Below, piece by piece: positions 19,483 to 30,926 of a stretch of DNA of 64,000 bases (positions are counted from its first letter, which is position 1; the number at the start of each line of letters is the position of its first letter). A model generated the notes under the pieces. It saw only the letters and a program-made list of their open reading frames with translations, had not been told where the DNA came from and searched no databases. The translations under genes and the position numbers were made by a program. Origin of the DNA: Pragia fontium DSM 5563 = ATCC 49100 (GTDB lineage: Bacteria > Pseudomonadota > Gammaproteobacteria > Enterobacterales > Enterobacteriaceae); assembly GCF_900112475.1 (NCBI RefSeq), contig NZ_FOLW01000002.1:124001-188000 (forward strand), given 5' to 3'.

Positions 19483-20703
19483 TTACCTTTTGTGTTCAAT
19501 ATTTGGCAATAGAGCGGTAAGAATACCCAGTAGAGGAAGGAAAGCGCATATATGGTAAACCGTCTCGATGCTAGTATGGTCAGCAACATAGCCTAACGCC
19601 GCGGCACCTAGCCCACCCATGCCAAAGGAGAGTCCAAAGAATAATCCAGAAACCATACCGATTTTTCCCGGAATAAGCTCTTGGGCGTAGACTAAAATGG
19701 CCGAAAATGCCGAAGCCATGATAAGACCAATGATCACCGTCAAAATACCGGTCCAATAGAGCGATGCGTAGGGTAAAATAAGCGTGAAAGGAGCTGCGCC
19801 AAGTATAGAGGCCCAAATAACATATTTACGCCCAATTTTATCCCCCACTGGCCCGCCAATGATGGTTCCGGCTGCAACTGCAAATAGAAATACAAACAGG
19901 TGAACCTGAGCATTTTGCAGGGTAATACCAAACTTATGCATCAGATAAAAGGTGTAATAGCTACTAATGCTGGCCAGATAGAAGTATTTGGAAAAAATCA
20001 GCGTTAATAAAATAAATAGCGAGAAAGCCACCGTCTTGTTGGGTAAACGTTGAACGGTCGATGGCTTGAAAACCTTACCGCTATTACTGCGCTGTTGTGC
20101 TTGATACCAACGGCCAACCTGCAGTAATACCACAATAGCCAGTAACGGAGCGACAGCAAACCAGGTTAGGGTGCCTTTACCGTAAGGGGCAATAAAAGCC
20201 GCAGCGAGCAAGGGGCCCAGAGAGGAACCTAAGTTACCGCCAACCTGAAAGATAGACTGCGCCATACCGTGGCGACCACCGGATGCCATACGAGCAACCC
20301 GGGAGGATTCAGGATGGAATACGGAAGAACCGGTGCCGACTAACGCCGCCGCCAGCAAGACCATATGAAAACTGGACGCATAAGCCAGCAATATCAGACC
20401 AACTAGGGTAAAGCCCATACCGATCGGCAATGAAAACGGTTTCGGATGTTTATCGGTATACAACCCAATAAGCGGCTGTAGCAGTGACGCGGTTAGCTGA
20501 TAGGTCAGGGTAATCAAACCTATTTGACCAAAGCTGAGGGAAAATTCACCCTGCAACATCGGGTAAATGGCAATAATTAGCGACTGGGTCATATCATTGA
20601 GCATATGAGAAACGCTAATTGCACCTAAAATGCGAAATGAGGTTTTGCGCGAATTATTGGCAACGGATGGCAGAGCGCTGCTATTGCTGGTTTGATTAGT
20701 CAT
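19483..20703 (-). CDS. fsr: Fosmidomycin resistance MFS transporter Fsr
   Basis: The 406-residue protein (E. coli Fsr 406) has 12 predicted helices in two halves and the major-facilitator loop motif GDKIGRKYVIW after helix 8. It also shows the family segments LNDMTQSLIIAIYPMLQGEF and GTGSSVFHPESSRVARMASGGRHG. It exports fosmidomycin-like compounds from the cytoplasm by proton antiport. It lies between ybaL and ybaK; the E. coli neighbour ushA is not present. Confidence 0.93.
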   Translation of the reverse strand: MTNQTSNSSALPSVANNSRKTSFRILGAISVSHMLNDMTQSLIIAIYPMLQGEFSLSFGQIGLITLTYQLTASLLQPLIGLYTDKHPKPFSLPIGMGFTLVGLILLAYASSFHMVLLAAALVGTGSSVFHPESSRVARMASGGRHGMAQSIFQVGGNLGSSLGPLLAAAFIAPYGKGTLTWFAVAPLLAIVVLLQVGRWYQAQQRSNSGKVFKPSTVQRLPNKTVAFSLFILLTLIFSKYFYLASISSYYTFYLMHKFGITLQNAQVHLFVFLFAVAAGTIIGGPVGDKIGRKYVIWASILGAAPFTLILPYASLYWTGILTVIIGLIMASAFSAILVYAQELIPGKIGMVSGLFFGLSFGMGGLGAAALGYVADHTSIETVYHICAFLPLLGILTALLPNIEHKR

Positions 20704-20990
20704 AATAATTGTTTTTATCAGTAAAGTTTTGGGTTTTGGCGCGTATACCTAATCAAACATGCAACGGACAACGGTAGAAAAGGCATTGGTCTGCTGTCTT
20801 AAATGTTAATCAGGTGTTAATTCAGTATAGCGTGGCATTTGTTGATAATAAAAGCATTATTGTGTGTATTAAATCACCATTAGGGGGTTAATGAATTATA
20901 TCTGATCGGGTCTTTTATCTAGGTCTCAGCTAGCTAATTAACCTAACGAAGACCTAGGCTCTGTTTTATTTCCGGCTGATGACAAGAGTT

Positions 20991-21476
20991 TTAATGGTTC
21001 TTTTCTGTCGCTATCGGGGCAAACGTTGCGGAGGTCAAACGGCACAGGTCGGCCGGATTCAGTTCGATATCCAGTCCGCGTTTACCACCGGAGACATACA
21101 TGGTTGTAAAACCTTCTGCACCGGCATCAATCACCGTCGGCAACTTTTTTTTCTGTCCCAGTGGGCTAATACCGCCAACCAGATAACCGGTAACTCGTTG
21201 GGCCAGCATAGGATCGGCCATGTCTACTTTTTTGGCTGACAGGGCTTTAGCCATTTTCTTTAAGTCCAGCATACTGGCAACCGGTACGATCGCTACCGCT
21301 AAATGTTTACTGTCGCCATTAATACTTACCAGCAAGGTTTTATAAACACGTTCGGCTTCAAATCCCAGTTTTTTAACGGCTTCATCACCAAAATTTGTCT
21401 CATGAGGATCGTGGTCATAAGCGTGCAGAACATAGTCTACTTTTTGTTGTTTTAACAGTCTGACTGCCGGCGTCAT
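20991..21476 (-). CDS. ybaK: Cys-tRNA(Pro)/(Cys) deacylase YbaK
   Basis: A 161-residue editing hydrolase matching E. coli YbaK (159). It shows [29 protein letters not shown], the conserved Lys in VYKTLLV, and [18 protein letters not shown] followed by [13 protein letters not shown]. It removes cysteine mischarged on tRNA-Pro, and possibly Cys-tRNA-Cys. The gap to ybaP is only 26 bases, so the ChiX small RNA found there in E. coli is absent. Co-transcription with ybaP is likely. Confidence 0.94.
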   Translation of the reverse strand: MTPAVRLLKQQKVDYVLHAYDHDPHETNFGDEAVKKLGFEAERVYKTLLVSINGDSKHLAVAIVPVASMLDLKKMAKALSAKKVDMADPMLAQRVTGYLVGGISPLGQKKKLPTVIDAGAEGFTTMYVSGGKRGLDIELNPADLCRLTSATFAPIATEKNH

Positions 21477-21502
21477 AGCGAGTACCTTTAAATCGATAAT
21501 TG

Positions 21503-22339
21503 TTATTGTATTATTCCATTATCATAACGCGTTGTTGCTTGATTTTCTTTCAGTAATTCGAGGAGATTGCTTTCGCCAAACAGGTGAAGTGCACCGACAA
21601 CCACCACATAGTTACCTTTCGGTAAAGCCTGTAACTGGGTTGCCCAAAGGCGATTACGATTAGCGATCATCAACTGATAAAGGTCACCGCTCATGCCATA
21701 AGGAAGCGTTAGGTTTCTTTCTATAGGCCGCTGACTTAGCCACCATTTCACCATGATTTTTAATAACCGGTCGTTGTCTTGCCAGTGTTCCAGTGAATCT
21801 TTGAGCAGGGGAATGCCGTTATCGGGTATTTGTTGTAGCAAAGCGATTTGTTTATCGGCGCCTTCCAGTTCGATAATGGGAACAGCGGCTTTATTGGCTG
21901 CCTGTAATACTTGGTAATCAATGCCATATTCGCTTTTCAGGCCAGCTATATTGGCTTGCGTTGCCTGTAACACTAACGCAGCGTGCCAGCCGGGTTTCGT
22001 TGCGATGGTGTCAATATCTAATCCCAGTTCATCCAAACGTTGAATAAGCTGTTGGTATTCCTCTGTGGTGAGCCGCTGAGAAATATCGGGTAAGTTATCC
22101 GGGGTTTCAAAGGAAACAGGTTTGGAAATATCCACCTCTACAATCAGTGCATCGGCTTTTTTCAGGCGTTTAAGCAGATCGGCAGAGAAGGGCGCCATCT
22201 CTCGGGTACCCATATGAATACTGCCGACCAAATGCAACTGGCTACCGTTTTCGGTAACAAAATCATAGGCCGGATAGGCGCAGACTAAGGGAGGGGCGAA
22301 TCCCAGAAAAATAGCGAGTTTTTTGAGTATATTGCTCAT
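21503..22339 (-). CDS. ybaP: TraB/GumN family protein YbaP
   Basis: A 278-residue protein with an N-terminal signal or anchor (about 1-22, [16 protein letters not shown]). It has the two TraB/GumN hallmark motifs: an early GSIHMGT and a late [15 protein letters not shown]. The middle [12 protein letters not shown] and [14 protein letters not shown] segments are also characteristic. E. coli YbaP is similar (264 residues). The family resembles metal-dependent proteases such as TIKI; the substrate is unknown. The location is probably the periplasm or inner-membrane outer face. It precedes ybaK on the same strand. Confidence 0.85.
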   Translation of the reverse strand: MSNILKKLAIFLGFAPPLVCAYPAYDFVTENGSQLHLVGSIHMGTREMAPFSADLLKRLKKADALIVEVDISKPVSFETPDNLPDISQRLTTEEYQQLIQRLDELGLDIDTIATKPGWHAALVLQATQANIAGLKSEYGIDYQVLQAANKAAVPIIELEGADKQIALLQQIPDNGIPLLKDSLEHWQDNDRLLKIMVKWWLSQRPIERNLTLPYGMSGDLYQLMIANRNRLWATQLQALPKGNYVVVVGALHLFGESNLLELLKENQATTRYDNGIIQ

Positions 22340-22437
22340 GAGACTCCGGTAAGTGAGGGGGATGTTGGAATAATCGCCGTTAAATTGAACAGAGTCAAAT
22401 TGATGAGGTGAACTAAATGGTGATATCTTTTTATTGA

Positions 22438-22497
22438 GCGCTGGAATTTAGCCGACAGCTGAGAGAGGGAAAACGTCCAGCTCAGAGGCTGGACGTT
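22438..22497. repeat. Dispersed palindromic repeat, copy 2
   Basis: The GGAATTTAG-CGACAGCTGAG-GAGGGAA block and the perfect 10-bp stem AACGTCCAGC (22472-22481) / GCTGGACGTT (22488-22497) match copy 1 at 12936-12993; the loop differs. It lies between ybaP and copA. Confidence 0.7.
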
Positions 22498-22572
22498 GGT
22501 GCTGTTTTGCTGTCCCGTTAGGGGGATATTTATGCAATAAGGTGAATAATCGAATCAACGATCGTTCATTTG

Positions 22573-25509
22573 CTACTGCTTGGGTTTAAATCGCAATAGC
22601 CGGTTAGCATTGCCCACAACGGTAATGGATGATAATGCCATGGCTGCACCTGCCACCACCGGGCTCAGCAACGTACCAGTCAGTGGATAAAGTATGCCAG
22701 CAGCAATAGGGATACCCAGCGAGTTATAAATAAAGGCACCCAGCAGGTTTTGTTTCATATTGCTTAGCGTGGCTTTAGACAGCTCCAAAGCATCCGCTAC
22801 GCCGTTCAGACTGTGACGCATCAGCGTAATCGCTGCGGTTTCAATAGCAATATCGCTGCCGCCACCCATGGCTATGCCAACATCAGCGCAGGCCAGAGCA
22901 GGGGCATCGTTAATGCCGTCGCCCACCATCGCCACCTTATGACCGGCGTTTTGCAACTGCTTGATGGCATCGGCTTTACCATCCGGCAGCACACCAGCAA
23001 TGACTTTATCGATACCCGCTTCTTTAGCGATTGCCTTGGCGGTGATTGGGTTATCGCCGGTTAACATCACTAATTGATAACCTTGGTTATGCAGCCGCTT
23101 CAGTGCTTGAACGCTATCGCTACGTAGAGGATCGCGAATAGCCAGTACGGCGATCAGTTGGCCATTAGCCGCCAGTAGAACAGGCGTCGCGCCTTGCTCA
23201 GCCTCTTCGCGAATCGTCGATATTGTCATCGAAGTGTCTACTCGTTGTTCGGCCATCAGCCGTTCGTTACCGAGTAATAAGGTGGTACCGTTCACGGTGC
23301 CGCTAACGCCTAAGCCGCGCAAGGTGCGAAACTCACTAACGTCCGGCAGATTTAAGCCTTCGGCTTTCGCCATGATAGCGTGAGCCAGAGGATGGCTAGC
23401 CCCTCGCTCCAATGCCGCGGCCCATTCTACGATCTGCGTTTCTGTTGCCTGATTAAAGGTGTGAATCGCAGTAACCTGTGGTTTACCTTCAGTCAGAGTA
23501 CCTGTTTTATCGAAGATGACCGTATCGATGCCATTGGCTTGCTGTAATGCATCCGCATCACGCACCAGAACCCCCAGTTCGGCCGCTCGACCAACGCCGG
23601 AGATAATCGACATCGGTGTTGCTAATCCAAGGGCGCAAGGACAGGCAATAATCAAGACGGTGGTGACAATAACCAGCGTATACACTAACTGAGGCTGAGG
23701 CCCGATTAGATACCAGATAAGCCCACTTATTAAGGCGATAGCCACCACCACTGGAACGAAGATAGCGGAAATGCGGTCGGCCATACGTCCGATCTCTGGT
23801 TTGCTGCTTTGTGCCTGACGTACCAGCTTGATAATCCGCGCTAGCGTGGTTTGATTACCAATGGCACCAGCACGGAACAGGGCACTACCATCCTGAACGA
23901 CGGTACCAGCATGCAGCGGAGCTGCTACCGATTTTTGCTGAGGCATCGCCTCACCAGTAAGCATGGCTTCGTCCATCCAGACTTCACCTTGGGTGATTTC
24001 ACCATCAACCGGCACGCGATCACCGGTAGTTAAGCGAACGATCATGCCGACCTGAACTTCCGATAGCGGAATGATTTGTTCGCCGTCTTCCGTTACCACT
24101 TTGGCCGTTGGTGGTGTTAAATCCAGTAAGCGCTCCAGCGCCTTAGATGAACGCTGGCGAGCCCGCTGCTCTAACGCATGGCCTAAGTTAATCAGACCGA
24201 TAATCATGGCGCTGGCTTCAAAGTAGATATGGCGAGCCGCCATAGGGAAAATATCCGGCCAAATTGACACGCTCATTGAGTAGATCCACGCGGCACCGGT
24301 ACCCAAGGCAATCAAGGTATCCATGGTGGCGCTGCGGTTCATCAGACTACGCCAGGCGTTGGTATAGAAATGTCCTCCGGCGGCTATCATTACCGCCAGC
24401 GTGACCAGACCCACAATAATCCAGTAAGGTTGGTTATCGGCGGTTACCATCATGGTGCCGCCAAACACTCCCCACAGCATTAACGGTACACCGAGTGCCA
24501 GCGCCAGAGCGGATTGCCAACGGAACTGTCGAATGCTCTGACGTGAGGTTTCATGTTGTCTGGCGCGGCGCTGTTCTTCATCCTGAATGATTTCAGCCCC
24601 GTATCCGGCTTTGGTCACTGCACCGATCAGATCCGCCTGCTGCGGGTGACCAAATACCATGGCGCTACGCTCGGCCAGATTAACGCGTGCCTGTTCAACC
24701 CCCGGCACGCTTTCCAGTGCTTTCTGCACTTTATTGACGCAACTGGCACAGCTCATACCGCTGAGCAGCAGTTGAACGCTGTCATCACTATCGTCTGGCT
24801 GAACCGTTGGCGCTTGCTCGACCGATGCGATAACTGGAGAGATATTTTCTGCCGCTGTCAGTGGCTCCGGTGTTTCTGATGGTGACAGCGGCTCAGTTTT
24901 TGGGTGAGGGAGGCCATCGGCTAAAGTAGCTTCATAGCCTGCTTGAGTTACCGCATCGATCAGACTTTGAACTGATACGCTGCCTGTTACTGTAGCGCTA
25001 TCAATAGTGACATCTACCTGTTCTACACCGGGAACGCTTTCCAACGCTTTTTTAGTGTTGCCCACGCAATGATTGCAGGTTAAACCTGAGAGGTGCAGTT
25101 TATATTCATTATTATTAGCCAGAGTAGCTTCATAACCCGCTTGTTGAACCGCATCAATGAGTGCCTGTGCGGATGCCGTACCGTAGACCCGTGCTTTATC
25201 CAATGAGACTTCGGCAGCAAACACCCTTTCGACGGCTTCCAGTGCTGTGGTGGTACTTCCGGTACAGTGACCGCAGGACAAGCCGGACAGATTCAAGGTT
25301 ACGTCCGCCGTTGCCAGTTTGGCTTGATAACCCGCCTGTTCAACGGCAGCCATTAAATCGGCATCGTTGACTTCGCTAACTACTTTGGCATGAGTCACAT
25401 TAACGTTTGATGACTGAACGCCGGGTAGGGCATCCAGCGCTTTTTTAACTCGGCCAGCACAACCCATACAGGTCAGGCCGGTTAACTGTAGGATAGTGGT
25501 GTGTTGCAT
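22573..25509 (-). CDS. copA: Cu(I)-exporting P1B-type ATPase CopA with four HMA domains
   Basis: At 978 residues this is longer than E. coli CopA (834) because it has four N-terminal HMA metal-binding domains instead of two, with CxxC pairs at Cys14/17, 79/82, 145/148 and 254/257. A Pro/Glu linker (about 199-245) separates the third and fourth. The core is complete: TGEAMPQ actuator, membrane [10 protein letters not shown] copper site, phosphorylated Asp in [17 protein letters not shown] and [12 protein letters not shown]. It pumps Cu(I) out of the cytoplasm. The upstream region has a CueR-type promoter. Confidence 0.97.
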   Translation of the reverse strand: MQHTTILQLTGLTCMGCAGRVKKALDALPGVQSSNVNVTHAKVVSEVNDADLMAAVEQAGYQAKLATADVTLNLSGLSCGHCTGSTTTALEAVERVFAAEVSLDKARVYGTASAQALIDAVQQAGYEATLANNNEYKLHLSGLTCNHCVGNTKKALESVPGVEQVDVTIDSATVTGSVSVQSLIDAVTQAGYEATLADGLPHPKTEPLSPSETPEPLTAAENISPVIASVEQAPTVQPDDSDDSVQLLLSGMSCASCVNKVQKALESVPGVEQARVNLAERSAMVFGHPQQADLIGAVTKAGYGAEIIQDEEQRRARQHETSRQSIRQFRWQSALALALGVPLMLWGVFGGTMMVTADNQPYWIIVGLVTLAVMIAAGGHFYTNAWRSLMNRSATMDTLIALGTGAAWIYSMSVSIWPDIFPMAARHIYFEASAMIIGLINLGHALEQRARQRSSKALERLLDLTPPTAKVVTEDGEQIIPLSEVQVGMIVRLTTGDRVPVDGEITQGEVWMDEAMLTGEAMPQQKSVAAPLHAGTVVQDGSALFRAGAIGNQTTLARIIKLVRQAQSSKPEIGRMADRISAIFVPVVVAIALISGLIWYLIGPQPQLVYTLVIVTTVLIIACPCALGLATPMSIISGVGRAAELGVLVRDADALQQANGIDTVIFDKTGTLTEGKPQVTAIHTFNQATETQIVEWAAALERGASHPLAHAIMAKAEGLNLPDVSEFRTLRGLGVSGTVNGTTLLLGNERLMAEQRVDTSMTISTIREEAEQGATPVLLAANGQLIAVLAIRDPLRSDSVQALKRLHNQGYQLVMLTGDNPITAKAIAKEAGIDKVIAGVLPDGKADAIKQLQNAGHKVAMVGDGINDAPALACADVGIAMGGGSDIAIETAAITLMRHSLNGVADALELSKATLSNMKQNLLGAFIYNSLGIPIAAGILYPLTGTLLSPVVAGAAMALSSITVVGNANRLLRFKPKQ

Positions 25510-25572
25510 AATAGGCTCCTGAATATTGACTCAGATTTATGTTTAAATCGTTGGCTCTGATAGCTGTAATGG

Positions 25573-25603
25573 AGTTTAAACCTTCCAGCAACAGGAAGGT
25601 CAA
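25573..25603 (-). promoter_or_regulatory. CueR-regulated promoter of copA
   Basis: On the minus strand TTGACC (25598-25603) and TAAACT (25573-25578) are separated by 19 bases, the overlong spacing of MerR-family promoters. Between them lies the palindrome ACCTTCC-N7-GGAAGGT (25580-25600), as in the E. coli copA promoter. It is 64 bases before the copA ATG. Confidence 0.92.
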
Positions 25604-25877
25604 GGCAAGATTGATATTTAGTTGGTGGCGTTAATCAATATACTGATTAATCAGCTGTTAATTGTTTTTGTGGCACTAAATTTATTATCAGATGTATTTT
25701 TAGTTTTAGGTTAATCATCAAATCGAAGCATTCATTGATCTTTTCCTTCTATCGCCTCTCTCATGCATCATCCATGCGCATATGCTTTTTTATTATTTGT
25801 TATGTCTATCGATTCTTTAATCTAAATAAACCAACGGGATACTCTTAGTCATAATAATTCTAAAGGATCTGCATATT
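25604..25877. other. Divergent intergenic region between copA and cysJ
   Basis: Beyond the CueR promoter this gap is AT-rich and holds no gene I can support. The cysJ promoter and its CysB site are expected here, but CysB sites are too degenerate to place by eye. Confidence 0.4.
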
Positions 25878-27686
25878 ATGTCTGAGAAGGTTATATCTAT
25901 GCCCATTTTACCTTTGTCGCAGGAGCAATTGGCACATTTAAAGGCCGCGACCGCTGGTTTGGATTCGGTACAGATTGCCTGGGTGTCCGGCTATTTATGG
26001 GGGCTAACCAGCCAGAATACATCTGAAATATCCATTACGGCGGAGGGATCAGCATCAGCCTCTGCATCTGTTCGTCCAATAACGGTGCTATCCGCTTCTC
26101 AAACTGGTAACGCCCGACGTCTGGCGGTTCAGTTACGTGATGATTTAGTACATGCCGGTTTATCAGCCACGCTGGTAAACGCTGGCGACTATAAATTCAA
26201 ACAGATCGATCAGGAAAGACAGCTGATTATTGTGGCATCAACTCAGGGGGAAGGGGATGCGCCAGAAGAAGCAATCGCCTTATATAAATATCTATTCTCG
26301 AAAAAAGCCCCGGCATTAAACCAGACTCAGTTTGCCATTTTTGGTCTGGGAGATACCTCCTATGAACATTTTTGCCAGACGGGTAAAGATTTTGATCATC
26401 GCTTGGCTGAGTTGGGGGCGATCCGCCTGTTAGACCGAGTCGATGCTGATGTGGATTACCAGCCGCTGGCTGAACAGTGGCGGCAAAAAGTCGTTGAGCG
26501 TCTGAAAGCTGAAGTTGCTGTTTCATTACCGTCATCCATTGCTCATGCGGCAATTACCGATGCAACCGAGACAAAATACAGTAAAGAGCAACCGTTGATT
26601 GCTTCTTTATCCGTGAACCAGAAAATTACCTCACGAAGTTCAGACCGAGACGTTCGCCATATCGAAATCGATTTGGGCAATTCAGGACTCAGCTATCAAC
26701 CCGGAGATGCGCTTGGGGTGTGGTTTCAGAACGATGCTGAATTGATTGAACTGTTATTGACCGAACTAGGCTTGTCTGGCGATGAACAGGTTGAAGTGCA
26801 CGGTAAAATAGAGCCTTTGCGGGATGCATTGAAATTCCATTATGAGCTGACGCAAAACACCGCGGCTATTGTCGAGTTTTATGCTAACCACACCGGCGAT
26901 GCCCGTCTGACAGAACTATTAAGCGATAAAGCTGGCTTGCAGGCCTACGCTCACCACACGCCTATCGTGGATATGGTGCGGCGTAACCCCGCTAAGTTGG
27001 ACGCTCAAACGCTATTAAGCATGCTACGCCCAATAACGCCGCGATTGTATTCCATTGCTTCATCTCAGGAAGAAGTGGGTAATGAAGCTCATCTTACCGT
27101 TGCTGTTGTGCGTTATGAGGTGGATGGTCAGGCGCGTACCGGTGGTGCTTCAGGTTATCTGGCCGACAGGCTAGAGGAAGAGGGGGATATTGCGGTATTT
27201 GTTGAACGTAACCCGAATTTTCGCCTGCCGGATAATCCGCAAACGCCGGTAATTATGATCGGCCCCGGCACAGGTATCGCGCCGTTCCGTGGGTTTATGC
27301 AGCAGCGGGAAGCGACGGGCGCTACCGGTAAAAACTGGTTGGTGTTTGGTAATCCTCATTTTACCTCTGACTTTCTCTATCAGGTTGAGTGGCAGCGCTA
27401 TGCTAAAAGTGGCTTGTTAGACCGTATCGATTTGGCTTGGTCGCGCGATTTAGAACATAAGGTCTATGTACAGGATAAGCTGCGGGAAAACGGCAGCGAA
27501 CTATGGCAGTGGATTCAGAGTGGTGCGCATCTCTATGTATGCGGTGATGCAAACCGTATGGCGAAAGATGTTGAACGTGCATTACTGGATGTTGTGTCAA
27601 CGCATGGGGCAATGACCCCAGAGCAGGCCGACGAGTATTTAAGTGAATTGCGCCTCGAGAAGCGCTATCAGCGGGATGTTTACTAA
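25878..27686 (+). CDS. cysJ: Sulfite reductase flavoprotein alpha subunit CysJ
   Basis: A 602-residue flavoprotein (E. coli 599). It has an N-terminal FMN flavodoxin domain (ASQTGNARR near 72 and [12 protein letters not shown]). An FAD domain follows with RLYSIASS and [10 protein letters not shown], then the NADPH domain with [12 protein letters not shown] and the ending [11 protein letters not shown]. It passes electrons from NADPH via FAD and FMN to CysI for the six-electron reduction of sulfite to sulfide. AAAGGATC precedes the ATG. It heads the cysJIH operon, and its stop overlaps the cysI start by one base. Confidence 0.97.
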   Translation: MSEKVISMPILPLSQEQLAHLKAATAGLDSVQIAWVSGYLWGLTSQNTSEISITAEGSASASASVRPITVLSASQTGNARRLAVQLRDDLVHAGLSATLVNAGDYKFKQIDQERQLIIVASTQGEGDAPEEAIALYKYLFSKKAPALNQTQFAIFGLGDTSYEHFCQTGKDFDHRLAELGAIRLLDRVDADVDYQPLAEQWRQKVVERLKAEVAVSLPSSIAHAAITDATETKYSKEQPLIASLSVNQKITSRSSDRDVRHIEIDLGNSGLSYQPGDALGVWFQNDAELIELLLTELGLSGDEQVEVHGKIEPLRDALKFHYELTQNTAAIVEFYANHTGDARLTELLSDKAGLQAYAHHTPIVDMVRRNPAKLDAQTLLSMLRPITPRLYSIASSQEEVGNEAHLTVAVVRYEVDGQARTGGASGYLADRLEEEGDIAVFVERNPNFRLPDNPQTPVIMIGPGTGIAPFRGFMQQREATGATGKNWLVFGNPHFTSDFLYQVEWQRYAKSGLLDRIDLAWSRDLEHKVYVQDKLRENGSELWQWIQSGAHLYVCGDANRMAKDVERALLDVVSTHGAMTPEQADEYLSELRLEKRYQRDVY

Positions 27687-29395
27687 TGAGCAATCAACCG
27701 ACACAAGCAGCGGAAGTTAAATTTTCCGATAATGAAAGAATGAAGCGCGAGAGTGATTTTCTACGCGGGACGATTGCCGAAGATCTGAAAGACGGTCTGA
27801 CCGGCGGGTTTCGCGGTGATAACTTTCAGCTGATTCGTTTTCACGGCATGTATCAGCAGGATGACCGTGATTTACGTACTGAAAGAGCGGAGCAGAAGCT
27901 AGAGCCGCTGGTGAATGTGATGCTGCGCTGTCGTTTGCCAGGCGGCATTATTACCCCTCAACAGTGGCTAGGGATTGATAAGTTTGCCGAGGAAGATACC
28001 TTATACGGCAGCATTCGCCTGACCACTCGTCAAACCTTTCAGTTTCACGGTGTCTTAAAGAACGATATTAAACCGATGCACCAATTGCTGAATCGGCTGG
28101 GGCTGGACTCTATCGCCACCGCCGGTGACGTTAATCGTAATGTGCTATGTACCTCTAACCCGGTGGAGTCTGAACTGCATCAACAGGCGTACGAGTGGGC
28201 TAAAAAAATCTCTGAGCATCTGTTGCCGAAAACCCGTGCTTATGCGGAAATTTGGCTGGATGGGGAAAAGCTGGAGACCACCGATGTTGAGCCGATTTTA
28301 GGGGCGACTTACTTACCGCGTAAATTTAAAACCGCCGTGGTTATTCCGCCGGATAATGATGTTGATTTACACGCCAATGACCTCTGTTTTGTTGCCGTTG
28401 GAGAAAACGGACAATTAGTTGGTTTTAACGTATTGGTAGGCGGTGGGTTAGCGATGACCCACGGCGATAAGCTGACTTATCCTCGCAAAGCCTCTGAATT
28501 TGGCTATATTCCGCTGGAACATACTCTGGCCGTTGCCGAGGCGGTTGTGGCGACTCAGCGTGACTGGGGCAATCGCTCTGAACGTAAAAATGCTAAAACC
28601 AAATATACGCTGGAACGATTTGGGGTTGAGGCATTTAAACAGGAAGTGGAAAAACGTGCCGCGATTACTTTTTTACCCATTGTTCCTTATACCTTTACCC
28701 GCCGTGGTGACTATATTGGTTGGGTAAAAGGCATTGATAAACAATGGCACCTGACGTTGTTTATTGAGAACGGTCGTTTGTTGGATTATCCCGGTAGACC
28801 GCTAAAAACCGGCATGGCTGAGATTGCTAAAGTACATAAAGGGGATTTTCGTTTGACCGCCAATCAGAATCTGATTGTCGCCGGGGTTGCCGATGAAGAT
28901 AAAGCACAGATAGAAGCTTTGGCACGCCAGTACGGTTTAATCAGCGATGGCGTCAGCGAACAGCGTAAAAACTCCATGGCCTGCGTCTCTTTTCCTACTT
29001 GTCCGTTGGCGATGGCGGAAGCTGAACGCTTTTTACCGGATTTTATTACCCAGATTGAGCAGGTGATGACTCGGCATCAGGTGGCAGAGGAACATATTAT
29101 TCTGCGGGTTACCGGTTGCCCGAATGGTTGCGGCCGGGCGATGTTGGCGGAAGTCGGGTTAGTAGGTAAAGCGCCTGACCGTTATAACCTGCATCTGGGC
29201 GGTAACCGTGAGGGTACGCGTATTCCACGTATGTATCGGGAGAATATTACCTCAGCGGAAATTCTGTCTGAACTGGACAGTTTAATTGGCCGTTGGGCAA
29301 TTGAGCGTCAGGAACAGGAAGGATTTGGTGACTATGTTATTCGCGCCGATATTATTAAACCGGTGATAGATTCCGCTCGGGACTTCTACGATTAA
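27686..29395 (+). CDS. cysI: Sulfite reductase hemoprotein beta subunit CysI
   Basis: The 569-residue subunit carries the siroheme and 4Fe-4S cluster that reduce sulfite to sulfide. The four cluster cysteines are in [15 protein letters not shown] and [10 protein letters not shown] (about 434-483). Conserved substrate-side arginines and lysines are in [12 protein letters not shown]. The start overlaps the cysJ stop (TAATG), implying coupled translation with its electron donor. CysG further downstream supplies the siroheme. Confidence 0.97.
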   Translation: MSNQPTQAAEVKFSDNERMKRESDFLRGTIAEDLKDGLTGGFRGDNFQLIRFHGMYQQDDRDLRTERAEQKLEPLVNVMLRCRLPGGIITPQQWLGIDKFAEEDTLYGSIRLTTRQTFQFHGVLKNDIKPMHQLLNRLGLDSIATAGDVNRNVLCTSNPVESELHQQAYEWAKKISEHLLPKTRAYAEIWLDGEKLETTDVEPILGATYLPRKFKTAVVIPPDNDVDLHANDLCFVAVGENGQLVGFNVLVGGGLAMTHGDKLTYPRKASEFGYIPLEHTLAVAEAVVATQRDWGNRSERKNAKTKYTLERFGVEAFKQEVEKRAAITFLPIVPYTFTRRGDYIGWVKGIDKQWHLTLFIENGRLLDYPGRPLKTGMAEIAKVHKGDFRLTANQNLIVAGVADEDKAQIEALARQYGLISDGVSEQRKNSMACVSFPTCPLAMAEAERFLPDFITQIEQVMTRHQVAEEHIILRVTGCPNGCGRAMLAEVGLVGKAPDRYNLHLGGNREGTRIPRMYRENITSAEILSELDSLIGRWAIERQEQEGFGDYVIRADIIKPVIDSARDFYD

Positions 29396-29404
29396 GGGGT
29401 AACC

Positions 29405-30139
29405 ATGTCCAATTTTGACTTAACAAAATTGAATGCGCTGACGGCTGAAGAGCAAAAGGCTGAACTGGCATCAGTGAATCGGCATTTGGAATCGCTGTCT
29501 GCGAATCTGCGTGTGATATGGGGGCTGGAGAATTTACCGGAAAATCAGGTTCTGTCTTCCAGCTTTGGCATTCAGGCGGCGGTTTGTCTGCATTTAGTCA
29601 ACCGCCAGCGACCCGGGATTCCGGTGATTTTAACCGACACGGGCTATCTGTTTCCGGAGACCTATCAGTTTATTGATAGCCTGACTGAACAACTTGGCTT
29701 AAATCTTAAGGTTTATCGTTCCCCTTATTCGCCAAACTGGCAGGAAGCGCGCTACGGCAAATTATGGGAACAGGGCGTTGACGGTATTGAACGTTATAAT
29801 CAATTGAATAAAGTCGAGCCGATGAATCGGGCATTGGCCGAATTGGGGGCTCAAACCTGGTTTGCTGGTCTACGCCGTGAACAGTCCGGTAGCCGCGCGG
29901 CCTTGCCGGTGTTAGCGATTCAGCGAGGCGTTTTTAAGCTGTTGCCGATTATCGACTGGGACAATCGACAGGTTTACCAGTATCTGACGGAGAATGGTCT
30001 AAGCTACCATCCTTTGTGGGAACAGGGGTATTTGTCGGTAGGGGACACTCATACGACCCGCAAATGGCAGCCGGGCATGAGTGAAGAAGAGACGCGTTTT
30101 TTTGGATTGAAGCGGGAATGTGGGTTGCATGAGGGATAA
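29405..30139 (+). CDS. cysH: Phosphoadenylyl-sulfate (PAPS) reductase CysH
   Basis: A 244-residue thioredoxin-dependent enzyme that reduces PAPS to sulfite. It shows the PP-loop-like [11 protein letters not shown], the [16 protein letters not shown] segment, [11 protein letters not shown] and the catalytic cysteine in the C-terminal KRECGLHEG. No CysCys 4Fe-4S motifs are present, so it is the PAPS-specific type. It is the last gene of cysJIH, 9 bases after cysI. In this genome ccdAB and a MITE separate it from cysG. Confidence 0.96.
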   Translation: MSNFDLTKLNALTAEEQKAELASVNRHLESLSANLRVIWGLENLPENQVLSSSFGIQAAVCLHLVNRQRPGIPVILTDTGYLFPETYQFIDSLTEQLGLNLKVYRSPYSPNWQEARYGKLWEQGVDGIERYNQLNKVEPMNRALAELGAQTWFAGLRREQSGSRAALPVLAIQRGVFKLLPIIDWDNRQVYQYLTENGLSYHPLWEQGYLSVGDTHTTRKWQPGMSEEETRFFGLKRECGLHEG

Positions 30140-30333
30140 TGTTGCGGACTATTTCGCATATTTATTCAATGAGATAGATTGTTGGATAATTATCGGTTAG
30201 CGTCGTTTCATTATTTCAATTCGATCTAAAGGATATTCCAAACGCTATGGATAAAATAATGGCAGCTTTACATCTTCGTCTGAATCAACCATGCTATATG
30301 TCATTAGCACGTGTGATTCACAAGGGTGAGAAT

Positions 30334-30576
30334 ATGTCAGTAACCCATGCCAAAACAACTAAAAAGACAGTGAGTGTCACTTTAGATCCCGATTTATATC
30401 AACGGGCTCGCGATATGGGCATTAACCTCTCAGCATTATTAACTCAGGCCGTTGAGCAGCAATTGCAGGCGGCATCAAGGGCTCAGTGGCAACGAGATAA
30501 TCAGCAGGCAATGGAAGAGCTCAATCGTATTACTGAACGGTGTGGGCTGCTCTCTGATGAATATCGAGCGTTTTAA
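30334..30576 (+). CDS. ccdA: CcdA-type antitoxin
   Basis: An 80-residue antitoxin with a ribbon-helix-helix N-terminus (KKTVSVTLDPDLYQRARDMGINLSAL, split here by the turn) and a C-terminal toxin-binding tail (WQRDNQQAMEELN, then GLLSDEYRAF). F-plasmid CcdA has the same two-part layout. The ATG at 30334 follows GGGTGAG, the best ribosome site; two upstream ATGs in frame (30247, 30259) would add residues unlike CcdA. It binds and neutralises CcdB and represses its own operon. The stop is 2 bases from the ccdB start. Confidence 0.9.
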   Translation: MSVTHAKTTKKTVSVTLDPDLYQRARDMGINLSALLTQAVEQQLQAASRAQWQRDNQQAMEELNRITERCGLLSDEYRAF

Positions 30577-30578
30577 CG

Positions 30579-30887
30579 ATGCAATATGCCGTTTATCGTC
30601 ATGCTGGAAACAGTAAAGATTATCCCTATTTATTGAATATACAGAGCGACTTAATTGGTGCGCTTAATACTCGGTTAGTCATTCCACTTTTTCCACTAAA
30701 TCGATTTACAGGAAACAGACCGCAACATCTGTGTCCTGTACTCCACATTGAAAATAGTGATTTTTTAGTGATGACCCATGAAATGGCCAGCGTAAGACAA
30801 ACGATGCTTGGTGAAGTTGTTTGTCACGTTGATCATCACAGGGACGAGATTAAAGCGGCGATTGATTTTTTAATTGATGGCTTTTGA
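30579..30887 (+). CDS. ccdB: CcdB-type gyrase-poisoning toxin
   Basis: A 102-residue protein aligned throughout with F-plasmid CcdB (101): MQYAVYRHAG, LLNIQSDLIGALNTRLVIPL, LCPVLHIENSDFLVMTHEMASV and IKAAIDFLIDGF. CcdB traps DNA gyrase on broken DNA. The F-plasmid toxic end is WGI; here it is DGF, so the Trp is replaced. Chromosomal CcdBs of the Vibrio fischeri kind also lack that Trp, so activity cannot be ruled out. With ccdA it forms a complete toxin-antitoxin pair placed between cysH and cysG. Confidence 0.9.
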   Translation: MQYAVYRHAGNSKDYPYLLNIQSDLIGALNTRLVIPLFPLNRFTGNRPQHLCPVLHIENSDFLVMTHEMASVRQTMLGEVVCHVDHHRDEIKAAIDFLIDGF

Positions 30888-30915
30888 TTGTTCAGGGTAA
30901 ATTTTAAATTAATCT

Positions 30916-30926
30916 GTCTATCGTCC
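30916..30926. repeat. Left target-site duplication of the MITE
   Basis: GTCTATCGTCC abuts the left end of the element and is repeated exactly at 31031-31041 on the right. Confidence 0.85.

Noticed and set aside
20919..20957. CTAGGTCT/AGACCTAG inverted repeat between fsr and ybaK as a mobile element end
   Set aside because: Only 8 bases pair, no flanking duplication is present, and it is better read as a weak ybaK terminator or chance palindrome.
21477..21502. Possible ChiX small RNA between ybaK and ybaP, as in E. coli
   Set aside because: The gap is only 26 bases, far too short for the roughly 80-base RNA.
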